Assembly (NCBI GenBank): GCA_028711675.1
Contig: JAQTRT010000004.1
Span: forward strand, 1-34,133
Direction: 5' to 3'
DNA: 34,133 nucleotides
Origin: a bacterium
Lineage (GTDB): Bacteria > Spirochaetota > JAHITG01
The position numbers were made by a program, and so were the translations under genes. Shown here piece after piece: positions 1 through 7,955 of the stretch (positions are counted from its first letter, which is position 1; each line of letters begins with the position of its first letter). The notes under the pieces were generated by a model. That model saw nothing but the letters and a program-made list of their open reading frames with translations. It had not been told where the DNA came from and made no database searches.

Positions 1-15
1 GTGCTCTTCCGATCT
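1..15 (+). other. Illumina adapter remnant (GTGCTCTTCCGATCT), assembly artefact
   Basis: First 15 nt are identical to the 3' end of the Illumina TruSeq read-2 adapter (...GTGTGCTCTTCCGATCT); an A7G8 homopolymer follows shortly after. Confidence 0.93.
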
Positions 16-48
16 GTATTGATGTTTATAAAAAAAGGGGGGGGTTAA

Positions 49-438
49 AGTGTTGCCCGCAGCTTCTGGCCTCATTCCCCCGGTTATTATTATTGCACGG
101 TTACCTCTATCCTGGGCTTTGATTATATGAGGCATGCAGGAAAGATAACGGGACTGGCTGCTTATGGCGATCGCCGCGTGGCCTATGATAAAGTTAAAGC
201 CATGATTTGGACGGATGGCCTGCATATCGAAGTCAGTCCTCTGGACTATACCTTACGCCATGAATATTTACTTCATAAAAAACTGACCGGTATCAGCGTT
301 ATTCTTAATACGAGCTTTAATATGCATGAGGAGCCTATTGTATGTTCACCCCAGGATGCCATCCGTTCATTCACGCAGGATCATCTGGATTATCTGGCTA
401 TCGGGGATTATCTGGTGAAATTTAAGGAGAACAGGTAA
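49..438 (+). pseudogene. Carbamoyltransferase (NodU/CmcH-like) fragment, 5'-truncated and apparently missing its central region
   Basis: Open frame from the stop at 46-48 reads ...SPGYYYCTVTSILGFDYMRHAGKITGLAAYGD (N-domain motif) and then about 45 aa later TGISVILNTSFNMHEEPIVCSPQDAIRSF (C-domain motif); these are normally a few hundred residues apart. Confidence 0.7.
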
Positions 439-456
439 GAAGGAGCGGTACCGGCC

Positions 457-2508
457 TTGTCCGGAATCACAATGAATATGAAAAAACCCATCCGTTTTAT
501 TTTATTCGCCGGGATATGTGTGTGGCTGGCCATCCTGTACTGGTATTCCGAAAGGAAGATGTGGTTTCCCATGCGCTCCCTGCAAGACCTTCTGGAAACG
601 GTTTTTTATTTTTTTGCCTCAGGGACCCTTTTTCTGTGCGCTTACGGCCTGGGTGCAAAGTTATTCGGGATATCCGGCCTGAAGTTCAGCCATGATACCG
701 ACAGGTATATTTTTGGTACAGGGCTTGGCGTGGGGTGCTTCTCATACATTATCCTGTTCCTGGGCGTGACAGGCGTCCTGTACGCCTGGGCCGTAGGGGC
801 GCTCCTTCTTGTCATCAGCGTGTGGGCGCGCAGGGAAATGGCCGGTCTTCTCCTGCATCTGAAAGAGACGGTAAAAAAAGGGGCCTTTGCCCGGTTGGAC
901 CTCTCCGGCTGGGAGCAAGCATTCCTGCTTTTCATCGTCCTGTATGCGGCCCTTAATTTCCTGAACAGCCTCGTGCCTTCCTGGAGGTTCGGGGATGCGG
1001 AAAGTTATCATATGCCCGCTTTAAGCCTGTACCTGAAATATCATCGGATATTCTTCATCCCTCATATGCGCGGCGCCCATATGCCGTTCACCGTCAACCT
1101 GTTCTATCTCCCTGCTCTTCTCACCGGGAATAAGGTGGCGGCCATGGTCATCGCGCAGTTCCTGCATACTGTGTTCGGTCTGCTTTCCTTGTTCATCCTG
1201 TACCGCATGGCGCTCCGTTATATGCCGCGGCCGTATGCCCTCCTGTCCGCCGGTATTTTTTATTCCATGGGTTTTATCGGCGTCTCTTCTTCCGGGGCCA
1301 TCGTGGACCTGGGCCGTTTCTTTTTTGAGATACTGGCTGTGTACGGCTTTTTTCTTTGGGATGACGCGCAAGGGAAAGAACGGAGGAAATGGCTTGTCCT
1401 TTCCTCCGTTGCCGTGGGCCTGGCCATGGGTAGCAAGATACTCAGCTGGGTCTCCTTCTTTTTCCTCACGGCAGGAGTGGCCTGGAGGAGCCTGGCCAGG
1501 ATAAAAAGACCGGCGCTGGTCTTTAAAGAGAGCGGCCTGTATTTGCTGATCGCGTTTCTTGTGGTCCTTCCATGGCATGTCCGTTCCTTTCTCTATACAG
1601 GCAATCCCTTCGCCCCTTTTCCCGTCATCCAATACGCTGCAAATTTCCTGACAACAGGGAGCATGGGGGTACAAAACCGTGATGCGGGATTTATCACTGT
1701 GTCCCTGTCCCTGTCGGATATACTATCCATCCCGTGGCAGATGACCATAGACGGTTTCCGTTTCGGGAACAGCCAGTGGCCGGCTAACATTTTTTACCTT
1801 GCCCTTCTTCCCCTGGTCTTTTTTGTTTTCCGGTCTATGCCGGCGCATATCCTTTTCATGCTTTTTTTCTCCCTGGCCTGGTTTATCTTCGGCGCCGTTC
1901 CCCTGGGCTTCCGGTATTATATAATATCCTTTGCCCTGCTCTCCATAACGGTCGTGTACTCCGTCTGGCGCCTGTTCAGCAGGACATGGATGGTCAGGGT
2001 CCTGTTCGGGCTCTTTATGGCGGTCTTTATCTCCGACCTGTATAAGTTCATTTCCTACGGCGACCTGACCAGGCATCTGCCCGTTATTTTCGGGCTCCAG
2101 ACAAGGGAATATTACCTGTCGGAGAACCTGAGCCACTACAGCGCGGAGGTTTTTGCCAATCACAACCTGTCGGACCATGACAGGATCCTGCTCCTCGGTA
2201 GCAACCAGTTCTATTATTGCGACAGGGATATTGAGGGCGACATGGAAAGGTTCTTTGAGGACCGGCGCCGGGCTAATTCAAGCGGGTCCATCCGGAAATA
2301 TCTCCATAGCAGGCGATATACCCATGTGCTCATCGATATCAGGTCCTTAAGGGACCGGGAGGGGAAGGCGGTTTATCCCATCAGTGACATCGGCCGTTAC
2401 GACCTTTCGCAGCTCGACCACCCCTTTTTCCGGACGGGATTCTACAAGACCTGCGCCAAAGCTCTTTTTTTATCAAAAGGGGCGTGCCTTTATTCCCTGA
2501 ATCAATAA
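457..2508 (+). CDS. Polytopic membrane glycosyltransferase-like protein (GT-C / GT39-like) with C-terminal soluble domain
   Basis: 683 aa, many TM segments, acidic loop FGDAESYHMPALSLYLKYHR, soluble C-terminus; TTG start with upstream AAGGAG; ATG at 472 or 478 also possible. Confidence 0.7.
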   Translation: MSGITMNMKKPIRFILFAGICVWLAILYWYSERKMWFPMRSLQDLLETVFYFFASGTLFLCAYGLGAKLFGISGLKFSHDTDRYIFGTGLGVGCFSYIILFLGVTGVLYAWAVGALLLVISVWARREMAGLLLHLKETVKKGAFARLDLSGWEQAFLLFIVLYAALNFLNSLVPSWRFGDAESYHMPALSLYLKYHRIFFIPHMRGAHMPFTVNLFYLPALLTGNKVAAMVIAQFLHTVFGLLSLFILYRMALRYMPRPYALLSAGIFYSMGFIGVSSSGAIVDLGRFFFEILAVYGFFLWDDAQGKERRKWLVLSSVAVGLAMGSKILSWVSFFFLTAGVAWRSLARIKRPALVFKESGLYLLIAFLVVLPWHVRSFLYTGNPFAPFPVIQYAANFLTTGSMGVQNRDAGFITVSLSLSDILSIPWQMTIDGFRFGNSQWPANIFYLALLPLVFFVFRSMPAHILFMLFFSLAWFIFGAVPLGFRYYIISFALLSITVVYSVWRLFSRTWMVRVLFGLFMAVFISDLYKFISYGDLTRHLPVIFGLQTREYYLSENLSHYSAEVFANHNLSDHDRILLLGSNQFYYCDRDIEGDMERFFEDRRRANSSGSIRKYLHSRRYTHVLIDIRSLRDREGKAVYPISDIGRYDLSQLDHPFFRTGFYKTCAKALFLSKGACLYSLNQ

Positions 2509-2523
2509 GGAGAAGAGGATAGC

Positions 2524-3699
2524 ATGAAGATCTTACAGGTGTTCGATTTTTTTTCGCCGCTCCACGGCGGCGGGATCGTGTCGGTCGTTTATCAGCTTTC
2601 CCGCGCCCTCGCGGACAGGGGGCATGATGTCAGCATTTATACGAGCGATTTTGAGCGTGATGATGAGTATATCCGGTCCATCCCGAAAGTAAAGGTCCAT
2701 ACTTTCCGCAGTGTCCTGGACCTGTACGGCTTCCACTTCACACCTGACGTAAAAAGAGAGGCAAAGGCACATTTAAGAGATTTTGATATCGTCCATTTTC
2801 AGTGCTACCGGAGCTATCAGAACGCCGCTCTTTTTAAATATTTAAAAAAGTTCAAGATCCCTTATGTGATCGATTCACACGGCACTGTCTCGAGCACAGT
2901 GAGGCAGGGCCGGAAAAGGATCTTCGATCTCCTGATCGGATACCGCATGATCAGAAACGCCAGCCGCTGCATTGCTGAGACAGAAGTGGGTATCGACGAA
3001 TACATGACCATGGGCGTGGACGATGAGCGTATCGTCCTCCTGCCTCCCGGCTTTAATACGGATGAGTATAAGGTTCTGCCGGCTGAGGGAAATTTCCGAA
3101 AAAAATTCAGGATAACGGCTAAAAAACTGGTCATGTTCTTCGGCCGGATCAACCATATCAAGGGAGTTGATTTTCTTGTTGAGTCGTTCGGAGAACTGGT
3201 GAAAGAAGAGAAGGACGCTGTACTGGTGCTGGCAGGACCTGACGACGGCTTAAAACCAGTGCTGCTGGAAATGATCAAGAAACTGAATCTCGGGGATAAG
3301 GTCCTGTTTACCGGGTTCTTAAGCAATGAAGATAAGCTGAACGCGCTTGTGGATGCGGATCTGGTGGTACAGCCCTCCCGGTATGAGAACGGTATAGCCT
3401 GGTCATCCCTGGATGCGCTGATGTGCAATACCCCCATTATCGTTTGTGAAGGGACAGGTTCTGCCGAAGATGTCAGGAAGATGGACGGCGGTTTTATCGT
3501 GCCGTTCGGTGCAGCGCAGGAAATGAGGAAAATGATGATATATGTCCTGGAACACCCCGAAGCAGGGGACCAGAAAGTGAAAAATGCCAAGAAATACATT
3601 GAAGAGAACCTCTCTTTGCACCGTAATATTATAGAGTATGAGAATATGTACCAGCAGTGTATCACGGAGAATAAAATAAAAACAGCGGTAAGTCTGTAA
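2524..3699 (+). CDS. Glycosyltransferase family 4
   Basis: N-terminal FFSPLHGGGIVSVVYQLSRALADRGHDVSIYTSD and GRINHIKGVDFLVESF / VLAGPDDG / VQPSRYENGIAWSSLDALMCNTPIIV are GT4 (GT-B) signatures. Confidence 0.9.
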   Translation: MKILQVFDFFSPLHGGGIVSVVYQLSRALADRGHDVSIYTSDFERDDEYIRSIPKVKVHTFRSVLDLYGFHFTPDVKREAKAHLRDFDIVHFQCYRSYQNAALFKYLKKFKIPYVIDSHGTVSSTVRQGRKRIFDLLIGYRMIRNASRCIAETEVGIDEYMTMGVDDERIVLLPPGFNTDEYKVLPAEGNFRKKFRITAKKLVMFFGRINHIKGVDFLVESFGELVKEEKDAVLVLAGPDDGLKPVLLEMIKKLNLGDKVLFTGFLSNEDKLNALVDADLVVQPSRYENGIAWSSLDALMCNTPIIVCEGTGSAEDVRKMDGGFIVPFGAAQEMRKMMIYVLEHPEAGDQKVKNAKKYIEENLSLHRNIIEYENMYQQCITENKIKTAVSL

Positions 3700-3744
3700 A
3701 GAGTTGAGGCATCAAATTACCGAATAAACAATAAGGATGATGAT

Positions 3745-4734
3745 ATGATTAAAAAAAACAAAAAAAAACCCATGAAGCCTGATCTGAAGCAGCTTTTCCT
3801 TTCCATGACCCGCTTGAGGATGTTCGAGGAGCGTGTGGCGGACCTGCTTTTAAAGGATGAGATCAAATGTCCGACCCATTTGTATATCGGACAGGAGGCT
3901 GTGGCTGTTGGCGTATGCGAAGCTTTGAAAAAAGATGATTATGTCTTCAGCACGCACAGGAGCCATGGCCATTACCTGGCCAAGGGCGGGGATATGAAGA
4001 AATTAATGGCTGAATTGTTCGGGAAGAGTACGGGATGTTCACAGGGCCGGGGCGGGTCCATGCATATTGCCGCACCGGATATCGGATATCTGGGTTCCAC
4101 GGCCATTGTGGGGGCGGACATTCCCATCGGCGTAGGCGCCGGACTTTCCTCCTGCGTAAGAAAATCAAAGCAAATATCGGTCATTTTTTTCGGTGACGGG
4201 GCGGTTGATGAGGGTGTTTTCTATGAGTCCATCAATTACGCCTCTTTGTATAAATTACCGGTGCTGTTCATATGCGAGAACAACCTGTTTTCCACCCATC
4301 TGAGGATCTGCTTCCGCCAGCCGGCTGACAATATTTTTCAGCGGATCAAGACCTTTAAAATGCCTTCTAAAAGGATCGACGGGAATGACGTGCTGGAAGT
4401 TTATAAGAATACATGTGCGGCAGTGGATCACATCCGTCAGGGGAAAGGGCCTTATTTCCTCGAATGCCGGACATACCGGTGGCGGGCTCATGTGGGTCCC
4501 TGGCTGGATATTGATTTTGATTTCCGGTCCAAAGCGGAAGTGGAAAGCTGGATCAGGAAATGCCCCATCAAGAAACTGGAAAAAGCAATGCTGAAGAAAA
4601 AAGATTTTTCCGCAGCGGAAAGGGACCGGATCATTGCTGATGTTAAGAATGAAATCGATGAAGCGTACCGGTTCAGCCAGGAGAGTCCTTATCCTGATGC
4701 CAAAGAACTTTTAAATCATGTCTTCAGGGATTAA
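3745..4734 (+). CDS. Thiamine-diphosphate-dependent dehydrogenase E1 component, alpha-subunit-like
   Basis: ThDP motif GDGAVDEGVFYESINYASLYKLPVLFICENN; HRSHGHYLAKGGD; GCSQGRGGSMH; YRWRAHVGP. Confidence 0.92.
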   Translation: MIKKNKKKPMKPDLKQLFLSMTRLRMFEERVADLLLKDEIKCPTHLYIGQEAVAVGVCEALKKDDYVFSTHRSHGHYLAKGGDMKKLMAELFGKSTGCSQGRGGSMHIAAPDIGYLGSTAIVGADIPIGVGAGLSSCVRKSKQISVIFFGDGAVDEGVFYESINYASLYKLPVLFICENNLFSTHLRICFRQPADNIFQRIKTFKMPSKRIDGNDVLEVYKNTCAAVDHIRQGKGPYFLECRTYRWRAHVGPWLDIDFDFRSKAEVESWIRKCPIKKLEKAMLKKKDFSAAERDRIIADVKNEIDEAYRFSQESPYPDAKELLNHVFRD

Positions 4735-4818
4735 GACCCTGCCGCAGGGTTAGGTCTCAGTAACAACATCCCTTTCGATGTGTTATATCCAGGTAATGAA
4801 CAGGTCTATAGACCTGTT
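4733..4818 (+). promoter_or_regulatory. Cluster of three intergenic stem-loops between the E1-alpha and E1-beta genes
   Basis: ACCCTG-CCG-CAGGGT (4736-4750); TAAC(A)ACATC-loop-GATGTGTTA (4761-4785); perfect palindrome AACAGGTCTATAGACCTGTT (4799-4818). Confidence 0.6.
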
Positions 4819-4859
4819 GCTGTTTAAATTATTTTTAATAGAAAATTAAGGAGAAATTC

Positions 4860-5852
4860 ATGAGAAAGATAAAATACTCACAGGCCATTAACGAAGCTTT
4901 TCACCAGGTAATGAACCGTGAGAAGAACGTCATTGTCATGGGGATCGGCGTGAACAGCCCCTGGTATGTCGGGCACACCATGGAAGGATTGTTTAAAAAG
5001 TTCGGATGCAACCGGGTGATCGATACGCCTGTTTCCGAGAACGGTTTTACCGGAATCGCTGTGGGCGCGGCCATGTCGGGATTAAGGCCTGTGGTCATCC
5101 ATCCGCGCATGGATTTCATGTACTATTCCTTTGACCAGATCATCAACCAGGCAGCCAACTGGCATTATATGTTCGGCGGCAGCGTGAACGTTCCCCTTAC
5201 CCTGCGCGGCATCGTGAACCGGGGCGGCGAGCAGGCTGCCCAGCATTCCCAGAGCATCCAGGCCTTGTTCATGCACATCCCGGGCCTGAAAGTGGTCATG
5301 CCCGCCACTCCCTCCGACGCCAAGGGGCTTCTTATTTCCAGTGTCCTGGATAATAATCCGGTGATCTATATTGATGACCGGTGGCTGTACGACATTGAAG
5401 ATGATGTACCGGATGGATTTTATCAGGTTCCCATCGGTGAAGCCAAAGTACTGAAACAAGGCAAGGATGTGACCATTATCGCCTCTTCGTACCTTGTTTA
5501 TGAAGGATTAAAAGCAGCTGAAAAACTGGGCGCGTTAGACAATATCGACGCTGAACTGCTGGACCTGCGCACCATTAAACCGCTGGACACCAGCCGGATA
5601 TTTGATTCCGTAAAGAAAACCGGCCGGGTGGTCATTGCGGACGGAGGCTGGCAGACAGCCGGAGCCAGCGCTGAGGTCTCTGCTCTTATCAGTTCCGAGA
5701 TCTTCAGTTCTCTGAAAGCACCTGTCAGGCGGGTGTGCCTGCCGGATGCACCGGCACCTGCCAGCAAGACACTGGAACAGGTTTATTATCCGCATTCAGA
5801 GGATATTTATTTGTCTGTTAAACAGGTTATGGGATATAAAGAGAAAGCATAA
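4860..5852 (+). CDS. Thiamine-diphosphate-dependent dehydrogenase E1 component, beta-subunit-like (transketolase pyrimidine + C-terminal domains)
   Basis: SENGFTGIAVGAAMSGLRPVVIHPRMDFMYYSFDQIINQAANWHYMFGG, QHSQSIQALFMHIPGLKVVMPATPSDAKGLL; AAGGAG RBS. Confidence 0.92.
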   Translation: MRKIKYSQAINEAFHQVMNREKNVIVMGIGVNSPWYVGHTMEGLFKKFGCNRVIDTPVSENGFTGIAVGAAMSGLRPVVIHPRMDFMYYSFDQIINQAANWHYMFGGSVNVPLTLRGIVNRGGEQAAQHSQSIQALFMHIPGLKVVMPATPSDAKGLLISSVLDNNPVIYIDDRWLYDIEDDVPDGFYQVPIGEAKVLKQGKDVTIIASSYLVYEGLKAAEKLGALDNIDAELLDLRTIKPLDTSRIFDSVKKTGRVVIADGGWQTAGASAEVSALISSEIFSSLKAPVRRVCLPDAPAPASKTLEQVYYPHSEDIYLSVKQVMGYKEKA

Positions 5853-5937
5853 AAAAGGTTTTAAAGGCAGTAAAGGTTAAAAAGGTATTAAGGTAAGGAT
5901 AAGTTACCTTTAAAACCTTTATTACTTTTTATGCCTT
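5851..5937. repeat. Imperfect hairpin of 9-bp-periodic AAAGG / CCTTT units (copy 1)
   Basis: GG ends at 5858, 5867, 5876, 5885 (then 5893, 5898); inverted CC (or AC) starts at 5907, 5916, 5925, 5934; central stem AAGGTAA...TTACCTT (5890-5896 / 5904-5910). Confidence 0.7.
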
Positions 5938-5984
5938 CGTGTCTTCGCGGCTAAATAGATTAAAAAATTTTGGAGGTTAAAGAT

Positions 5985-7100
5985 ATGGGTTACAAAGTGC
6001 CATTTGTGGATCTGCCTAAACATTATCAGGAGCTTGAAAAAGAATTAATGCCGGTGATCAAGGATGTTCTGTTCACCAGAGCTGACCTGATCATGCGGGG
6101 TGATTTAAAGGAATTTGAGGAAGGTATAGCCAGGTTCGTCGGCACACGGTATGCTGTAGGTTTGAACAGCGGTACAGATGCTATTTTCTTGTCTTTGCTT
6201 GCTGCCGGAATAGGCAAGGGCGACGAGGTCATTACCGTGGCGCATACTTTTGTGGCTACGGTCGCGGCCATCCATTTCAGCGGTGCCACGCCTGTGCTGG
6301 TGGATGTAGGCAGGGACCATAATATGAACGTGGACCTGATCGAGAAAGCCATTACGAAAAAAACCAAGGCTATCATACCGGTGCATCTGAACGGCCGTAT
6401 CTGTCATATGAAAAAGATCATGGAGTTAGCTAAAAAACATGATCTAGCCGTGATCGAAGATGCCTGCCAGTCCCTGGGCGCGAAATTTGACGGCCAGACA
6501 GCCGGTTCCATCGGCTTGACCGGCTGTTTCAGTATGTATCCTTTTAAGATCCTGGGCGGTCCGGGTGACGGCGGTATTCTGGTGACCAATGATAAGGCGA
6601 TCGAAGAGAAGATCCGGCTCTACAGGGATCACAGCTTGAACCGGAAGACGATGGAGATCGTGAATTTCGGATTTAACAGCAGGCTGGATAATTTTCATGC
6701 TGCCATTCTCAATGTAAAATTAAAATATCTGCCCAACTGGATTATACGAAGAAGAGAAGTGGCCAAGATCTATCAGGATGGTCTCAGGGACGTTAAAGAG
6801 ATCACCCTTCCTTTGATCCTCGATGAGAACCCTTCTTTCCACGATGTGTTCCAGAATTATGTGATCACCTGTAAGGAACGGGATCAACTGGCCGGATTTT
6901 TCACGGAGAACGGAATTGAGACCCTGATCTCCTGGAGAATTCCCATGCATTTCCATAAAGGATTGAATTTGAACCATTTCAAGCTGCCTGAAACAGAAAG
7001 GATCTCCCGTGAGGTGGTCTCGCTCCCCATGAATACGGAGATCACCAATGACCAGGTCCAGTATGTGGTCGAGACCATCCGTAAATTCTATAAAAAATAA
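5985..7100 (+). CDS. DegT/DnrJ/EryC1/StrS family PLP-dependent aminotransferase
   Basis: LNSGTDAIFLSLLAAGIGKGDEVITVAHTFVAT, VIEDACQSLGAKFDG, SMYPFKILGGPGDGGILVTND (PLP lysine); start chosen at 5985 after GGAGG. Confidence 0.93.
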   Translation: MGYKVPFVDLPKHYQELEKELMPVIKDVLFTRADLIMRGDLKEFEEGIARFVGTRYAVGLNSGTDAIFLSLLAAGIGKGDEVITVAHTFVATVAAIHFSGATPVLVDVGRDHNMNVDLIEKAITKKTKAIIPVHLNGRICHMKKIMELAKKHDLAVIEDACQSLGAKFDGQTAGSIGLTGCFSMYPFKILGGPGDGGILVTNDKAIEEKIRLYRDHSLNRKTMEIVNFGFNSRLDNFHAAILNVKLKYLPNWIIRRREVAKIYQDGLRDVKEITLPLILDENPSFHDVFQNYVITCKERDQLAGFFTENGIETLISWRIPMHFHKGLNLNHFKLPETERISREVVSLPMNTEITNDQVQYVVETIRKFYKK

Positions 7101-7105
7101 ACAGT

Positions 7106-7876
7106 ATGAAACAGGATTTTTCAAGCATCACGGAGCTGCCGGGCAACCGGATCACTTCCGGCATGCTGGAGATGATCTGTCTCCGGTATCATACGGCTGC
7201 CCGGTATGCGAAGAAGAAAAGGGTCCTTGAGGTCGGGTGCGGACCGGGCCTGGGCCTGGGTTATCTCAGCCGCAGGGCCGGATTTGTAGTGGCAGGGGAT
7301 TATACAGAAAATAATCTCCTGATCGCCAAACGGCATTACAAAAATAAAGTACCCCTTTTATGCCTGAACGGGGAGGAACTGCCTTTCCGGAAGGGTGTAT
7401 TCGATCTGGTCCTGTTGTTCGAGGTCCTGTTCTATTTCCGGGATCCCGCGGCTTTCATCAAAGAATCCAGCCGTGTCCTGACAAAGGGAGGGCAATTGAT
7501 CCTGTGCCTTCCCAACAAGGATATTTCGGGTTTCATCCCCAGTGAGTTCAGTGTTCGGTATTTCAGCGTTCCTGAGTTAGCTATCCTCTTATCCCGTGAA
7601 TATAAAAATGTTCGTCTTTATGGCGCCTTCCCGCTTGCCCGTGAGCCGGTTAAAACGAAACTACGGCTATTCCGGCTGTCATTGGCGAAAATTTTTAATT
7701 ATTTCCCTGGCGGGAAGATGTTAAAAGAATGGCTGAAACGGTTTCTTATGAAAAAAAACATTGTGCTGGGCCATGAAATCAATGGTGATCTGTCAAAAGG
7801 CATAAAGATGTTCCCTCTTTCTGATAAGGAAAAGAATAACTTGTTTCAGATTATTTATGTGATAGCTGAAAAATGA
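7106..7876 (+). CDS. Class I SAM-dependent methyltransferase
   Basis: VLEVGCGPGLGLGYLSRRAGFVVAGDYT (motif I), FDLVLLFEVLFYFRDPAAFIKESSRVLTKGGQLILCLPN. Confidence 0.88.
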   Translation: MKQDFSSITELPGNRITSGMLEMICLRYHTAARYAKKKRVLEVGCGPGLGLGYLSRRAGFVVAGDYTENNLLIAKRHYKNKVPLLCLNGEELPFRKGVFDLVLLFEVLFYFRDPAAFIKESSRVLTKGGQLILCLPNKDISGFIPSEFSVRYFSVPELAILLSREYKNVRLYGAFPLAREPVKTKLRLFRLSLAKIFNYFPGGKMLKEWLKRFLMKKNIVLGHEINGDLSKGIKMFPLSDKEKNNLFQIIYVIAEK

Positions 7877-7881
7877 GGAAA

Positions 7882-7938
7882 ACCGGGAAGGAGAAATACA
7901 TTTTCTGTTTTCTTCCGGTCGTTCGGCCGTTATTTTTT
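7882..7938 (+). terminator. Possible terminator-like stem-loop
   Basis: ACCGG(G)AAG ... CTTCCGGT stem (7882-7890 / 7912-7919) with a T-rich stretch about 13 nt downstream; imperfect. Confidence 0.3.
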
Positions 7939-7955
7939 ATAAAGGATAAAGATCA

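Noticed and set aside
1021-1674. 217-aa minus-strand ORF antisense to the GT-C gene
   Set aside because: Charged/Gln-rich shadow with no recognisable domain, opposite a convincing membrane protein frame; other long minus-strand ORFs were rejected for the same reason.
2862-3665. 267-aa minus-strand ORF antisense to the GT4 gene
   Set aside because: Low-complexity Ser/Phe-rich translation typical of an antisense shadow; the plus-strand GT4 frame has clear family motifs.
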